Numbered from the stretch's first letter, positions 17,922 through 27,323 are shown. The stretch: DNA of 64,000 bases from Haemophilus paracuniculus (GCF_002015115.1 NZ_MUYA01000004.1:155820-219819), one strand, 5' to 3'. The notes: generated from the letters alone by a model not told the origin. Program-made: numbers and translations.

Positions 17922-18511
17922 TAGCTCGCACCATTTATCCGTACTAAGCGGCTCACCACCTGCCCTGCGGTTTTCTCTTTAAGGATCTGCCAGCCTTCGG
18001 GCAGAGTGAGAGGGGCGTGATCTTTTTCCGTCTCGATATAAAGCAATGCATTGTCGGCAAGCCATTGATTTTTTGCTAATAAATCAATCACTTGTGGAAC
18101 TAACCCACAATGAAAAGGCGGATCGATAAACACCAGATCAAAAGGGGCATTTGGATTGGGTTGAGCGAGATAGCCTAAACTATCCGTCTGCACCACCGTG
18201 CCATTTGCCGATTTAAGGCTTGCCAAATTTTTGTTGAGTTGGTTCGCAGCAGGGGCAAATTTTTCGAGGAAAATCACCGCTTGTGCTTGACGAGACAACG
18301 CCTCAAAACCTAGTGAGCCACTGCCTGCAAAGCAATCCAAACAGCGAGCGTTGGCGATGTCCATCATCAACCAGTTAAATAGGGTTTCTTTGACACGGTC
18401 GGTGGTGGGACGTAAGCCCTCAGCATTTAACACGGGCAATTTTCGCCCCCGCCAAAGCCCTGCGATAATCCGCACCTCGCCCATTGCGTGAGAATGACGA
18501 TTTTTTTTCAT
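17921..18511 (-). CDS. rsmD: 16S rRNA (guanine(966)-N2)-methyltransferase RsmD
   Basis: 196 aa from the ATG at 18511 (MKKNRHSHAMGEVRIIAG), which matches the family start; an upstream TTG at 18520 adds three residues only. SAM-binding motif I is CLDCFAGSGSLGFEAL and the catalytic DPPF motif is FIDPPF. The N-terminal GLRPTTDRVKETLFNWL is diagnostic. Methylates G966 in the 30S subunit. Divergent from ftsY, as in E. coli. Confidence 0.95.
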   Translation of the reverse strand: MKKNRHSHAMGEVRIIAGLWRGRKLPVLNAEGLRPTTDRVKETLFNWLMMDIANARCLDCFAGSGSLGFEALSRQAQAVIFLEKFAPAANQLNKNLASLKSANGTVVQTDSLGYLAQPNPNAPFDLVFIDPPFHCGLVPQVIDLLAKNQWLADNALLYIETEKDHAPLTLPEGWQILKEKTAGQVVSRLVRINGAS

Positions 18512-18598
18512 ACAACACAAATAAAAATGATAAACTACGCAAGTTTAGTCCATTTTGGTGCAAAATGGGCATTTTTATGATGTCGAGAGAGCAAAAAT

Positions 18599-20011
18599 AT
18601 GTCAGAGAAGAAGAAAGGATTTTGGTCGTGGCTCGGTTTTGGTAAAAAAGAGCAAGCCGAACAGCCAGTCGAACAACAAGCCGAACAGGTTGAACACACA
18701 ACAGAAATTGAAAACCTCAATCAGAGTATTGAACAACTGAACCAAACCACCGAGCAGTTGGCGGATCTTGCCGAACAACAAGAAAACGAGCAAACCGCAC
18801 AAATCGAGCCAGAACAAGCGGTCAGTTCCGATGAAATTTTAGCTGAACCTGCAACCGTTGAGCCAGCAGTGGCAGAAGATGTTGAGCCAAAAATCGAGGA
18901 AATCGCACCGCTTGCCGAGCAAGAAACTGATTTTAACCAAGCACAAGCGGTCGTTTTCGAGCCAGAAACCGAAACTTTTGAAATTGAAGCTGAGGAACAA
19001 GTCGATCCGATTGAAACAGCAATCGAAGCCGAACCCGAAACTGAACTAGAAAGTGAACAATATCAAGAAAAACCAAGCGAGGGCGGATTTTTTAGCCGTT
19101 TAATCAAAGGCTTAATCAAAACCAAGCAAAATATCGGCTCGGGTTTCCGTAATCTGTTCCGTGGCAAAAAAATTGACGATGATCTGTTTGAAGAATTGGA
19201 AGAACAGCTGTTGATCGCCGATTTGGGAATGCCAACCACCCAAAAAATCATCAACAACCTCACCCAACACGCCAGCAAACAGCAGCTGCGTGATGCGGAA
19301 TTGCTTTACCAACAGCTTAAAGTGGAACTTGCCAACGTGCTTAAACCTGTGGCTCAACCCCTCGAATTGAGCGACAAAAAACCTTATGTGATCTTAATGG
19401 TGGGCGTGAACGGCGTGGGCAAAACCACCACCATTGGTAAGCTGGCTCGCAAATTCCAAAGCGAGGGCAAATCGGTAATGTTGGCGGCGGGCGACACCTT
19501 CCGAGCGGCAGCCGTTGAGCAGTTGCAAGTTTGGGGCGAACGCAACAACATTCCTGTGGTCGCCCAAGCAACGGGGGCGGATTCCGCTTCGGTGATTTTC
19601 GATGCAATGCAATCAGCGGCAGCGAAAGGGATCGATGTGTTGATCGCTGACACCGCAGGACGTTTGCAAAATAAAAATCACTTAATGGACGAATTGAAAA
19701 AAATCGTGCGAGTGATGAAAAAATATGACGAAACCGCCCCGCACGAAATTATGCTCACCCTTGACGCTGGCACAGGGCAAAATGCGATCAGCCAAGCCAA
19801 ACTGTTTAATGAAGCGGTGGGCTTGACGGGAATTACCCTCACCAAACTCGACGGCACAGCAAAAGGGGGCGTGATTTTTGCAATTGCTGATCAGTTCAAC
19901 ATTCCGATCCGCTTTATCGGGGTCGGCGAGAAAATTGACGATCTTCGCCCATTCCACGCCGAAGAGTTTATCGAAGCCCTGTTTGCCCACGAGGACGAAA
20001 AAAATGATTAA
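18599..20011 (+). CDS. ftsY: Signal recognition particle receptor FtsY
   Basis: 470 aa SRP receptor GTPase that docks ribosome-SRP complexes at the SecYEG membrane site. Residues 1 to about 155 form a Glu/Gln-rich acidic A domain. The NG domain follows, with P-loop GVNGVGKTTT (269-278), DTFRAAAVEQL, DTAGR and TKLDGTAKGG. The N terminus MSEKKKGFWSWLGFGKK has an amphipathic, membrane-targeting look. Two full USS and one USS core fall within the A-domain coding region. The stop overlaps the ftsE start by 8 nt. Confidence 0.97.
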   Translation: MSEKKKGFWSWLGFGKKEQAEQPVEQQAEQVEHTTEIENLNQSIEQLNQTTEQLADLAEQQENEQTAQIEPEQAVSSDEILAEPATVEPAVAEDVEPKIEEIAPLAEQETDFNQAQAVVFEPETETFEIEAEEQVDPIETAIEAEPETELESEQYQEKPSEGGFFSRLIKGLIKTKQNIGSGFRNLFRGKKIDDDLFEELEEQLLIADLGMPTTQKIINNLTQHASKQQLRDAELLYQQLKVELANVLKPVAQPLELSDKKPYVILMVGVNGVGKTTTIGKLARKFQSEGKSVMLAAGDTFRAAAVEQLQVWGERNNIPVVAQATGADSASVIFDAMQSAAAKGIDVLIADTAGRLQNKNHLMDELKKIVRVMKKYDETAPHEIMLTLDAGTGQNAISQAKLFNEAVGLTGITLTKLDGTAKGGVIFAIADQFNIPIRFIGVGEKIDDLRPFHAEEFIEALFAHEDEKND

Positions 20012-20663
20012 ATTTAGTAACGTGAACAAAGCCTATATGGGCGGCAAGCAAGTTGCCTTGCAAAATATCAGTTTTGAATTGCCCGCAGGTAGTATGACTT
20101 ATCTAACAGGGCATTCAGGGGCGGGCAAAAGTACCCTGCTCAAATTGATTATGGGAATTGAGCGAGCCAATGGCGGGCAAATTCTGTTTAACGGACACGA
20201 TATTACCCGCTTGGCAAGCCACGAACAGCCGTTCTTACGCCGCCAAATTGGAATGGTGCATCAAGATTACCGTTTGTTGTCGGATCGCACCGTGTTGGAT
20301 AACGTTTCGTTGCCGTTGATTGTGCGAGGTATCAGCCCAGAAATCGTCAAGCGTGAGGCGTATTATGCGTTGGAATGTGTCGGTTTAGAGGCGAAAGCGA
20401 ACTATCTGCCGCACCACCTTTCGGGCGGCGAACAGCAACGGGTGGATATTGCCAGAGCAATTATTCATCGCCCTCAATTACTGCTTGCCGATGAACCGAC
20501 GGGTAACCTTGACGAAAAATTATCCTTTGAAATTTTCCGCCTGTTTGAAGATTTCAACCGTCAAAATGGCACAACGGTGCTGATTGCGACCCACGACACC
20601 AACATTATCGCTCAACGTCCAAAACCTTGTTTAGTGTTAGAGCAAGGGCATTTGAGAAATTAA
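20004..20663 (+). CDS. ftsE: Cell-division ABC ATPase FtsE
   Basis: 219 aa from the ATG at 20004 (MIKFSNVNKAYMGG). The frame stays open upstream inside ftsY, but this start gives the usual FtsE length. Walker A is GHSGAGKST, signature LSGGEQQRVDIARA, Walker B LLADEPTGNLD. With FtsX it forms the divisome complex that activates periplasmic septal amidases. Part of the ftsY-ftsE-ftsX operon. Confidence 0.96.
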   Translation: MIKFSNVNKAYMGGKQVALQNISFELPAGSMTYLTGHSGAGKSTLLKLIMGIERANGGQILFNGHDITRLASHEQPFLRRQIGMVHQDYRLLSDRTVLDNVSLPLIVRGISPEIVKREAYYALECVGLEAKANYLPHHLSGGEQQRVDIARAIIHRPQLLLADEPTGNLDEKLSFEIFRLFEDFNRQNGTTVLIATHDTNIIAQRPKPCLVLEQGHLRN

Positions 20664-20672
20664 GGAAAAATA

Positions 20673-21608
20673 ATGCGTTTTTTACTCAATACCAAATTAG
20701 GGGCAGAAACCCGTTATATTTTGCGTTCCGTTTGGCAGGATCTGCTGAAACGAAAATTTGGCACTTTTATTACGGTGCTGGTGATTGCGGTGTCGCTCAC
20801 CATTCCAACCGTCAGCTATTTGCTCTGGAAAAACACCAGCAACGCGGCAAACCAGTTTTATCCTGAACCTGAATTGACGGTCTATTTGGATAAAAATTTA
20901 TCGGAATTGGACATCAATGCGGTGGTGGATCGTATTCGTCAATTTGCCCCTGATAAGATCGAATCTTTGAACTACATTTCTCGCCAGCAAAGTTTAGAGG
21001 AATTTAGAACGTGGTCGGGCTTTAACGATGCCCTTGATATTTTGGACGACAACCCTCTGCCCGCGGTGGTAACCCTCAAACCGAAAAAAACCTTTACCAA
21101 CAACGATTCAATGCTCTCATTCCGAGACGGTTTACAGCAAATCAAAGGGGTGCAAGAGGTGCGTTTGGATAATGGCTGGCTGGAAAAATTATCCGCATTA
21201 ACCCAGCTCATTGCCCGTGTCGCAATGGTCTGCACTCTGTTAATGATGGTGGCGGTGTTCCTTGTGATCGGCAATAGCGTCCGTTCCGATGTCTCAAACA
21301 GCCGTGCATCAATCGAAGTGCAACAATTATTGGGGGCAACCGACTATTTCATCTCTCGCCCATTTATCTACAAAGGCGTAATTTATGGTTTGCTCGGTAG
21401 CCTGTTAGCGATGCTATTTAGTGCTTTTTTGATCGGCTATTTCGGCAGCGTGGTGAAATACGTTACCGATATGTTCACGGTCAAATTTGAAATGAACGGT
21501 TTAGCATTCAGCGAAATGTTCTTCCTGATCAGCTTCTGCATTTTTATCGGCTGGCTTTCCGCCAAAATCGCCACCAACCGCCATATCCAACGCCTTGGAT
21601 CACGCTAA
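20673..21608 (+). CDS. ftsX: Cell-division permease-like protein FtsX
   Basis: 311 aa, four membrane spans: one near residues 30-50 (FITVLVIAVSLTIPTVSYLL) and three in the C-terminal half, with a periplasmic loop between spans 1 and 2 that contacts EnvC-type activators. PEPELTVYLDKNLSE and the loop length are typical. Starts 9 nt after ftsE with AAGGAAAA upstream. Confidence 0.95.
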   Translation: MRFLLNTKLGAETRYILRSVWQDLLKRKFGTFITVLVIAVSLTIPTVSYLLWKNTSNAANQFYPEPELTVYLDKNLSELDINAVVDRIRQFAPDKIESLNYISRQQSLEEFRTWSGFNDALDILDDNPLPAVVTLKPKKTFTNNDSMLSFRDGLQQIKGVQEVRLDNGWLEKLSALTQLIARVAMVCTLLMMVAVFLVIGNSVRSDVSNSRASIEVQQLLGATDYFISRPFIYKGVIYGLLGSLLAMLFSAFLIGYFGSVVKYVTDMFTVKFEMNGLAFSEMFFLISFCIFIGWLSAKIATNRHIQRLGSR

Positions 21609-21641
21609 CAAGCGGTGGGATTTTTAAAAATTTCAATCAAT

Positions 21642-21671
21642 AAAAAAGGCGTATTTTAATACGCCTTTTTT
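21642..21671. terminator. Bidirectional terminator between ftsX and glmM
   Basis: 13-bp stem (21642-21654 with 21659-21671), loop TTTA, with A-run on one side and T-run on the other. It serves the convergent ftsX and glmM genes. A USS core lies just upstream at 21609. Confidence 0.9.
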
Positions 21672-21678
21672 ATAAAGA

Positions 21679-23013
21679 TTAGTTACGCTTTACCGCTTCA
21701 ACAATTTCTTCCGCACAACGTTGAGCAAGTTCGCCGTCTTCGCATTCAACCATTACGCGGATCAACGGCTCGGTGCCGGATTTACGCAATAAAATTCGTC
21801 CTTTGCCTGCTAAACGTTGTTCCACTTCGGCGGCGACTGCTTTTACTTCGGCACTTTCAAGCGGATTTGCACCGCCAGCAAAACGCACGTTGAGCAACAC
21901 TTGTGGGAACAGTGGCACGGCTTTGGCAAGTTCGTTGAGGCTCATTTTGTGGGTTGCCATCGCCGACAGCACTTCAAGGGACGCAATAATGCCGTCGCCC
22001 GTGGTGTTTTTGTCGAGGATAATCAAATGCCCCGAGTTTTCGCCGCCGAATTTCCAGCCTTTTTCTTTCAACTGTTCCAACACATAGCGGTCGCCCACAT
22101 TGGCACGCACGAATGGAATGGCAAGCTCTTTGAGGGCAATTTCAAGGCTCATATTGCTCATTAGTGTGCCGACCACACCACCTTGCAATTTACCTGCACG
22201 CAAGGCTTCACGAGCGATGATGAACAAAATTTGGTCGCCATCGACTTTGTTGCCTAAGTGATCGACCATAATCAAACGGTCGCCGTCGCCGTCATAGGCT
22301 AAGCCCACGTCCGCCCCTGTTTCCACCACTTTGGCTTGCAACAATTTGATGTCGGTCGCCCCACATTTTTCGTTGATGTTGAGACCGTTCGGCTCGGTGC
22401 CGATTTCGATCACTTCCGCCCCTAGCTCACGCATTACATTTGGGGCGATGTGGTAAGTCGCACCGTTGGCACAATCGACCACGATTTTGTAGCCGTTCAA
22501 ACTTAAATGGGCAGGAAATGTGCCTTTACAAAATTCGATATAACGCCCTGCGGCATCGTTGATTCGGCTGGCTTTCCCTAAGTGAGAGGATTCGACACAA
22601 TCCATCGGCTGATCGAGCATTGCCTCAATCGCCTCTTCCACTTCATCGGGTAATTTTTCGCCAATGGACGAGAAGAATTTGATCCCGTTGTCGTGGTAAG
22701 GGTTGTGTGAAGCGGAAATTACGATCCCTGCCTCGGCACGGAAAGTGCGGGTCAAATAGGCAATCGCAGGGGTTGGCATCGGGCCGACAAACGCCGCCGA
22801 TAACCCTGCTGCCGCCAAACCTGCTTCCAACGCCGATTCCAACATATAGCCCGAAATACGGGTATCTTTCCCGATTAACACTTTCTTCGTGCCTTGGGTG
22901 GCAAGCACCTTGCCCGCCGCCCAACCTAATTTCAGGGCAAATTCAGGGGTAATCGGAAATTTCCCCACCTCACCACGCACCCCATCGGTGCCAAAATATT
23001 TACGTTCAGCCAT
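21679..23013 (-). CDS. glmM: Phosphoglucosamine mutase GlmM
   Basis: 444 aa from the ATG at 23013 ([14 protein letters not shown]), preceded by AAAAGGAAAC. The frame runs 108 nt further upstream without a family match. Interconverts GlcN-6-P and GlcN-1-P for UDP-GlcNAc synthesis. Phosphoserine loop [17 protein letters not shown] with S102; Mg-binding YDGDGDRL; C-terminal phosphate-binding [14 protein letters not shown]. Confidence 0.97.
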   Translation of the reverse strand: MAERKYFGTDGVRGEVGKFPITPEFALKLGWAAGKVLATQGTKKVLIGKDTRISGYMLESALEAGLAAAGLSAAFVGPMPTPAIAYLTRTFRAEAGIVISASHNPYHDNGIKFFSSIGEKLPDEVEEAIEAMLDQPMDCVESSHLGKASRINDAAGRYIEFCKGTFPAHLSLNGYKIVVDCANGATYHIAPNVMRELGAEVIEIGTEPNGLNINEKCGATDIKLLQAKVVETGADVGLAYDGDGDRLIMVDHLGNKVDGDQILFIIAREALRAGKLQGGVVGTLMSNMSLEIALKELAIPFVRANVGDRYVLEQLKEKGWKFGGENSGHLIILDKNTTGDGIIASLEVLSAMATHKMSLNELAKAVPLFPQVLLNVRFAGGANPLESAEVKAVAAEVEQRLAGKGRILLRKSGTEPLIRVMVECEDGELAQRCAEEIVEAVKRN

Positions 23014-23124
23014 TTCTGTTTCCTTTTGTTGGCGAATAAAAAATAGTGGCATTTTAAAGGTTCGCAGGCGATGAGGAAAGGGCAAGGGGTAAGATTTTTT
23101 CAAAAATCCTACCGCTTGCAACGT

Positions 23125-23721
23125 CTAAACCGCCTCTGCCACGATCAAATGGCTCAAAGGCATATCCCAATTTTCAATGGGTAATTGTTCAACTTGTTGG
23201 CAATGATGAGCCAGCCCGACGCTGATTAAATGGGGGGATTGGGCGAGGGTGCGGTCGTAAAATCCGCCGCCCATTCCGAGACGGTTGCCTTGTTTGTCGC
23301 ACGCCACGAGGGGGGTAAAAATCATCTCTAATTGTGAGACGGGCAGCACTTTTCGCACGTCAAGGCGGGGTTCTAAAATGCCAAAACGGTTCGGCACGAG
23401 TTGGCAGTCGCTTTCGTAGTGTAAAAAGAGCAGTTGGGTGTGGCTGAACGGGTGCAGGACGGGCAGGTAAATCTGTTTGTTGAGGGTTCGCAAGCGGTCA
23501 ATTAACGGCAAGGGCGAAATTTCGCCGTTGAATGGCAGATAAAATGCTAAATGTTCGGCGTGGTATTGTTCGATCAGTTGTAACGCTGGCTCAATTAGGC
23601 TAAGGGCGGAACGCTGTTGTTGCTCGGCGGTGAGGGCAAGCCGTTTGGCTCGCATTTGCTGGCGAAGTTGTTGCCGTTGTTGGGCTTGTTGAGATAATTG
23701 CGATAGTTGAGAAATGTTCAT
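23125..23721 (-). CDS. fau: 5-formyltetrahydrofolate cyclo-ligase
   Basis: 198 aa (YgfA/Fau). The C-terminal signature GNRLGMGGGFYDR binds ATP/folate, and the N-terminal basic/Gln-rich helix RQQLRQQMRAKRLALTAEQQ is typical. Converts 5-formyl-THF to 5,10-methenyl-THF. Its ATG directly abuts the 3' end of 6S RNA on the same strand, so it is probably made from the long ssrS-fau transcript, as in E. coli. Confidence 0.93.
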   Translation of the reverse strand: MNISQLSQLSQQAQQRQQLRQQMRAKRLALTAEQQQRSALSLIEPALQLIEQYHAEHLAFYLPFNGEISPLPLIDRLRTLNKQIYLPVLHPFSHTQLLFLHYESDCQLVPNRFGILEPRLDVRKVLPVSQLEMIFTPLVACDKQGNRLGMGGGFYDRTLAQSPHLISVGLAHHCQQVEQLPIENWDMPLSHLIVAEAV

Positions 23722-23908
23722 AGGGTGTCCGAAGTGCCGTCATCAGTGATGGTCCTTGAACCAGACGGTTCAAGGCGAGTCGAACGTAACCGCTTTTAGG
23801 CTTCTCAATCTACCGAAGTAGCTGAGCCTGCTCACCAGCAGTTTAATGCCCAACTCAAAGTGTTTAATTATCGGCTCAGGGACGTAACCAACAACGCACA
23901 CCCCAGAC
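23722..23908 (-). ncRNA. ssrS: 6S RNA
   Basis: The RNA is read on the minus strand between zapA and fau, its conserved place in gammaproteobacteria. Conserved elements are visible: GTCCCTGAGCCGATA in the 5' half, GGTGAGCAGGCTCAG across the central bubble, GAGAAGCC, and the 3' hairpin CCTTGAACCGTCTGGTTCAAGG-like arms (23756-23775 region). GGGTGT at the 5' end pairs with ACACCC at the 3' end to close the stem. About 187 nt, near the E. coli size. The 5' end is set by the -10 box below; the 3' end by the closing stem. It binds sigma-70 RNA polymerase in stationary phase. Confidence 0.92.
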
Positions 23909-23915
23909 GAGCGAG

Positions 23916-23921
23916 ATATTA
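23916..23921 (-). promoter_or_regulatory. -10 box of 6S RNA promoter
   Basis: TAATAT on the minus strand ends 7-8 nt before the predicted 6S 5' end. No good -35 hexamer is seen 16-18 nt further upstream (TAGGAA at best). Confidence 0.5.
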
Positions 23922-23993
23922 ACGGAATTTTGCCGATTTTCCTAGTGTTCCACATCAGAAAAAATGCGATGGCATAAATTTTATGCGGAAAAA

Positions 23994-24011
23994 GACCGCT
24001 TGCAAGCGGTC
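23994..24011. terminator. Perfect palindrome of two head-to-head USS after zapA
   Basis: 18-bp perfect palindrome GACCGCTTGCAAGCGGTC between zapA and the 6S promoter. It holds two overlapping USS in opposite orientation. Such inverted USS pairs commonly serve as terminators in this family; no long T-run follows, so termination is inferred. Confidence 0.6.
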
Positions 24012-24038
24012 GGTTTACACGAAATTTTGCGGTGGGAA

Positions 24039-24347
24039 TTATTCTAACACCACTGATTCACTGGTTTGAAATTTACTCAATGAGCTATCGAGCTGCTTGA
24101 TGCAAGCCTCTAACACATTTTTATTGTCTGCATTTTTCTGCTTTTCTTGCTCTAATTCGTAATTGAGATTGAGGGCAACGATTGCCAACACTTTTTCAAA
24201 CTGAATGATTTTTGACTGCTCTTTAAAGGCAGAAACCCGTTCCTCTAAGCGTTGTGCCGAAGCCAGCAGGGCTTCTTGTTGATCAACAGGGCAGCTCAAA
24301 CGAAAAACCTGTCCAAAAATCTGCAATTCGATATTATTTGCCGACAT
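24039..24347 (-). CDS. zapA: Cell division protein ZapA
   Basis: 102 aa FtsZ-ring-associated protein. The N-terminal beta domain (NIELQIFGQVFRLSCPVDQQEALLASAQRLEERV) and C-terminal coiled coil (NLNYELEQEKQKN onward) are as in E. coli ZapA. It cross-links FtsZ filaments. Divergent from ygfB, with 6S RNA and fau downstream, a conserved arrangement. Confidence 0.93.
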   Translation of the reverse strand: MSANNIELQIFGQVFRLSCPVDQQEALLASAQRLEERVSAFKEQSKIIQFEKVLAIVALNLNYELEQEKQKNADNKNVLEACIKQLDSSLSKFQTSESVVLE

Positions 24348-24433
24348 AGGGGGAAAATCCTCACATAAAAATCAAAATTTTTGCTATTATGCCACCCTTT
24401 TAATCTCAATCAAATAGCGAGCTGACAAATCAA

Positions 24434-24985
24434 ATGGCAATTCAACAAGCAAGCGATTTTCAAAAACTGATCAAAGATCTGCAAATCAGCGACACCCCCG
24501 CCGAATTTCACGGCTTTTTAAGTGGTTTGATCGCAGGTGGCGTGCAAGATGAATCGTGGAAAACCCTCACTTACCAATTCACTAATGATGGACACGCCTT
24601 TTCCCAAGCCCCTCTTGCTGAATTGAGCGATTTTTATCAGCAACTCGGCGAAAGCTACCAACAAGCCAACACTCTATTTAGCCTCTGGCTGCCCGCCAAC
24701 GAGGAAGACGGTTTCGCCTTGGCGGACGGCATCGCCGAATGGACGAGCCACTTTTTGCTCGGCTTGGGCGTGGCTCAACCGAAATTACAGCAAGAAACGG
24801 ACGAAGTGGGCGAAGCGGTGGACGATTTAGACGAAATCGCCAAATTGGGCTACCACGAAGACGATGACAACGCCGAACTGATTGAAGCGGGCGAGGAAAT
24901 TGTCGAATATCTACGCGTGGTGGCGTTATTTTTGCATAGCCATTTCGCCCTCGACAAACCAGCGGAAAAGCCGCAATTGCATTAG
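24434..24985 (+). CDS. ygfB: YgfB family (UPF0149) protein
   Basis: 183 aa acidic protein. DTPAEFHGFLSGLIAGG and the C-terminal VAQPKL...EAVDDLDEIAKLGY...EIVEYLRV pattern mark UPF0149/YgfB. All-alpha fold; biochemical role was long unknown, and in Pseudomonas YgfB affects amidase expression. It sits next to zapA in divergent orientation as in E. coli. Stand-alone gene here. Confidence 0.88.
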   Translation: MAIQQASDFQKLIKDLQISDTPAEFHGFLSGLIAGGVQDESWKTLTYQFTNDGHAFSQAPLAELSDFYQQLGESYQQANTLFSLWLPANEEDGFALADGIAEWTSHFLLGLGVAQPKLQQETDEVGEAVDDLDEIAKLGYHEDDDNAELIEAGEEIVEYLRVVALFLHSHFALDKPAEKPQLH

Positions 24986-24993
24986 TTCCAATA

Positions 24994-25148
24994 CCCTCTC
25001 ACGTTTACGGGAGAGGGACGATTTTTACTTCGTTCAGAAGTAAAAATCAGGGAGAGGGAAATTTATGAGAATCTTACCGCTTGTATCCCCTCTCCCTCCG
25101 AAAATCCTGCGGATTTTCTCCTCCCTCTCCCACAAGTGGGAGAGGGGA
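24994..25148. repeat. Hairpin-rich intergenic element with CCCTCTCC/GGAGAGGG arms (element A)
   Basis: The ygfB-hemE gap holds several small inverted repeats: CCCTCTC/GAGAGGG (24994-25017), GATTTTTACTT/AAGTAAAAATC (25020-25048), GAAAATCC/GGATTTTC (25100-25118) and CCTCTCCCAC/GTGGGAGAGG near 25123-25146. The outer arms CCCTCTC and GAGAGGG make the whole block roughly self-complementary. A USS (ACCGCTTGT) lies in the middle. Looks like a short non-coding repeat of the kind dispersed in many gammaproteobacteria. Confidence 0.65.
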
Positions 25149-25199
25149 TAAATAGTAAGAAAATGATTAAAATTTCACTAAATCTAAGAGAGAACCAAA

Positions 25200-26264
25200 A
25201 TGACAACCCTCAAAAACGACCGATATTTGCGTGCTTTATTGCGTGAACCTGTGGATATGACCCCCGTGTGGATGATGCGTCAAGCGGGGCGTTATCTGCC
25301 AGAATATAAGGCAACCCGTGCCGAGGCAGGCGATTTTATGAGCCTTTGCCGTAATGCGGATTTGGCGTGCGAAGTTACTTTGCAGCCGCTTCGCCGTTAT
25401 GATTTGGACGCAGCGATCCTGTTTTCCGACATTTTGACGATCCCCGATGCAATGGGCTTAGGGCTGAGTTTTGGGGCAGGCGAAGGCCCGAAATTTGCTC
25501 GTCCGATTGAACGCCAAGCCGATGTGGATAATTTGCCGATCCCTGATCCTGAAAGCGAGTTGCAATATGTGATGAACGCTGTTCGCACCATTCGCCGTGA
25601 ACTAAAAGGCGAAGTGCCGTTAATCGGTTTTTCGGGCAGCCCGTGGACGTTAGCGACCTATATGGTTGAGGGCGGAAGTAGCAAAGCCTTTACCAAAATC
25701 AAAAAAATGCTCTACGCAGAACCTGCTTTGTTGCATAAACTGCTCGACAAACTTGCCGACAGCGTGATTTTATACCTCAACGCTCAAATCAAGGCAGGGG
25801 CTCAGTCGGTAATGATTTTCGACACTTGGGGTGGCGTGCTGGCTCACCGTGATTACCTCGAATTTTCGTTACGCTATATGCACAAAATCGTGGACGGCTT
25901 AATCCGTGAAAACGAGGGAAGAAAAGTGCCTGTTACCCTCTTTACCAAAGGCGGTGGCTTGTGGTTAGAGGCGATTGCGGATACGGGCTGCGATGCGGTG
26001 GGGCTAGATTGGACGGTAGATATTGGGGACGCTCGCCGCCGTGTGGGGCATAAAGTGGCGTTGCAGGGCAACCTCGATCCGAGCGTACTTTACGCCTCGC
26101 CAGAGCGAATTGAGCAGGAAGTGAAAACGATTTTAGACAGTTTTGGGCAAGGCTCAGGACACATCTTCAATCTCGGACACGGTATCCACCAAGATGTGCC
26201 GACCGAAAGCCCGAAAGTGCTGGTGGATACGGTGCATCATTATTCAAAAATCTACCATAAATAA
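25200..26264 (+). CDS. hemE: Uroporphyrinogen decarboxylase
   Basis: 354 aa. Decarboxylates the four acetate groups of uroporphyrinogen III in heme synthesis. The N-terminal signature [15 protein letters not shown] is intact, as are [12 protein letters not shown] (catalytic Asp) and [13 protein letters not shown]. Shine-Dalgarno AGAGAGAA precedes the ATG. Followed by yjaG and hupA as in E. coli. Confidence 0.97.
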   Translation: MTTLKNDRYLRALLREPVDMTPVWMMRQAGRYLPEYKATRAEAGDFMSLCRNADLACEVTLQPLRRYDLDAAILFSDILTIPDAMGLGLSFGAGEGPKFARPIERQADVDNLPIPDPESELQYVMNAVRTIRRELKGEVPLIGFSGSPWTLATYMVEGGSSKAFTKIKKMLYAEPALLHKLLDKLADSVILYLNAQIKAGAQSVMIFDTWGGVLAHRDYLEFSLRYMHKIVDGLIRENEGRKVPVTLFTKGGGLWLEAIADTGCDAVGLDWTVDIGDARRRVGHKVALQGNLDPSVLYASPERIEQEVKTILDSFGQGSGHIFNLGHGIHQDVPTESPKVLVDTVHHYSKIYHK

Positions 26265-26332
26265 TCATTGCAAGCGGTGAGATTGCACGAAATTTTCGCG
26301 AATCTGACCGCTTGTTCAGCGAGAGGAATACA

Positions 26333-26923
26333 ATGCGAAATCCTATCCATAAACGAATGGAACGTTTTGAATCGTGGCAACACCTCACTTTTATGGCGTG
26401 CCTGTGCGAGCGGATGATGCCGAATTTTCAACTGTTTTGCGAGGTGAGCAAGCGGTCGGATCACGCCAAAATTTTCCAAAACATTCTCAACCTCGTGTGG
26501 GAACATTTGACCGTCAAAGGGGCGAAAATCAACTTTGAAAATCAGCTCGAAAAGTTGGAAGAGATTATTCCTGACGTGAACGAATTTGATTTTTACGGCG
26601 TTTTCCCCGCCCAAGAAGCGTGCGAGGGGTTGAGCGAACTGCTGCATAGCTTGATTGCAGGCTCAACCCTCGAACAAGCGATTCGTCTTAGCCAAATTTC
26701 CCTCGGCACGGTGGCGACCTATTTGGAAACCCAACTCGACCGTGAATTGAATGAGCAAGAATTAAAAAATTCCGCCGAAATTCAAGAAGAATTGGACGTG
26801 CAATGGCAGGTTTATCGTTTGCTTAACGAGTGCGAAGAACGAGATGTCGAGCTGATTTTGGGCTTAAAAAATGAGATTAGAGAGAGCGGGATCAGCAATA
26901 TTGGTTTAAAATTTAATCAATAA
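26333..26923 (+). CDS. yjaG: YjaG family (DUF416) protein
   Basis: 196 aa from the ATG at 26333 (MRNPIHKRMERFESWQHLTFMACLCERM), which matches the E. coli YjaG start and has GAGAGGA upstream; a TTG 21 nt earlier is not needed. Mostly alpha-helical; C-terminal NECEERDVELILGLK is conserved. Function unknown. hemE-yjaG-hupA order is conserved. Confidence 0.9.
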   Translation: MRNPIHKRMERFESWQHLTFMACLCERMMPNFQLFCEVSKRSDHAKIFQNILNLVWEHLTVKGAKINFENQLEKLEEIIPDVNEFDFYGVFPAQEACEGLSELLHSLIAGSTLEQAIRLSQISLGTVATYLETQLDRELNEQELKNSAEIQEELDVQWQVYRLLNECEERDVELILGLKNEIRESGISNIGLKFNQ

Positions 26924-26944
26924 AACCATTTTTTAGGTAATTTT

Positions 26945-26969
26945 TCGATTTTTCTATTTGAGAAATCGA
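26945..26969 (+). terminator. Weak hairpin after yjaG
   Basis: TCGATTT/AAATCGA 7-bp stem with an 11-nt loop between yjaG and hupA. It could be a terminator or part of the hupA leader. No clean T-tract follows. Confidence 0.35.
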
Positions 26970-27034
26970 CGGTTTGAATTAAGCTAGACAGGCATTTTAT
27001 TGCAACAAACATAAATACCTCAGAGGATATTACT

Positions 27035-27307
27035 ATGAACAAAACTGAATTGATCGATGCAATCGCAGCAGGTGCTGAGTTAAGCAAGAAAGATGCGAAA
27101 GCAGCATTAGAAGCAACATTAGACGCAATCTCTGCAAGCCTCAAAAAAGGTGATGCAGTTCAACTTATCGGTTTCGGTACTTTCAAAGTGAACGAGCGTA
27201 AAGCACGCACTGGTCGTAACCCTAAAACTGGCGAAGAAATCAAAATCGCTGCATCAAAAGTACCAGCATTCGTTGCAGGTAAAGCATTAAAAGATTTAGT
27301 AAAATAA
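27035..27307 (+). CDS. hupA: DNA-binding protein HU
   Basis: 90 aa histone-like protein, exactly HU size. [32 protein letters not shown] forms the helical body; the beta arm is [26 protein letters not shown] with the DNA-intercalating proline in RNPKTG. Codon use is strongly biased to common codons, as for an abundant protein. Shine-Dalgarno CAGAGGATA. A 13-bp stem terminator follows. Confidence 0.97.
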   Translation: MNKTELIDAIAAGAELSKKDAKAALEATLDAISASLKKGDAVQLIGFGTFKVNERKARTGRNPKTGEEIKIAASKVPAFVAGKALKDLVK

Positions 27308-27323
27308 TTCTTTTTAGCAAGAA

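Noticed and set aside
19341..19653. Leftward ORFs inside ftsY
   Set aside because: Shadow frames opposite conserved GTPase motifs; biased composition only.
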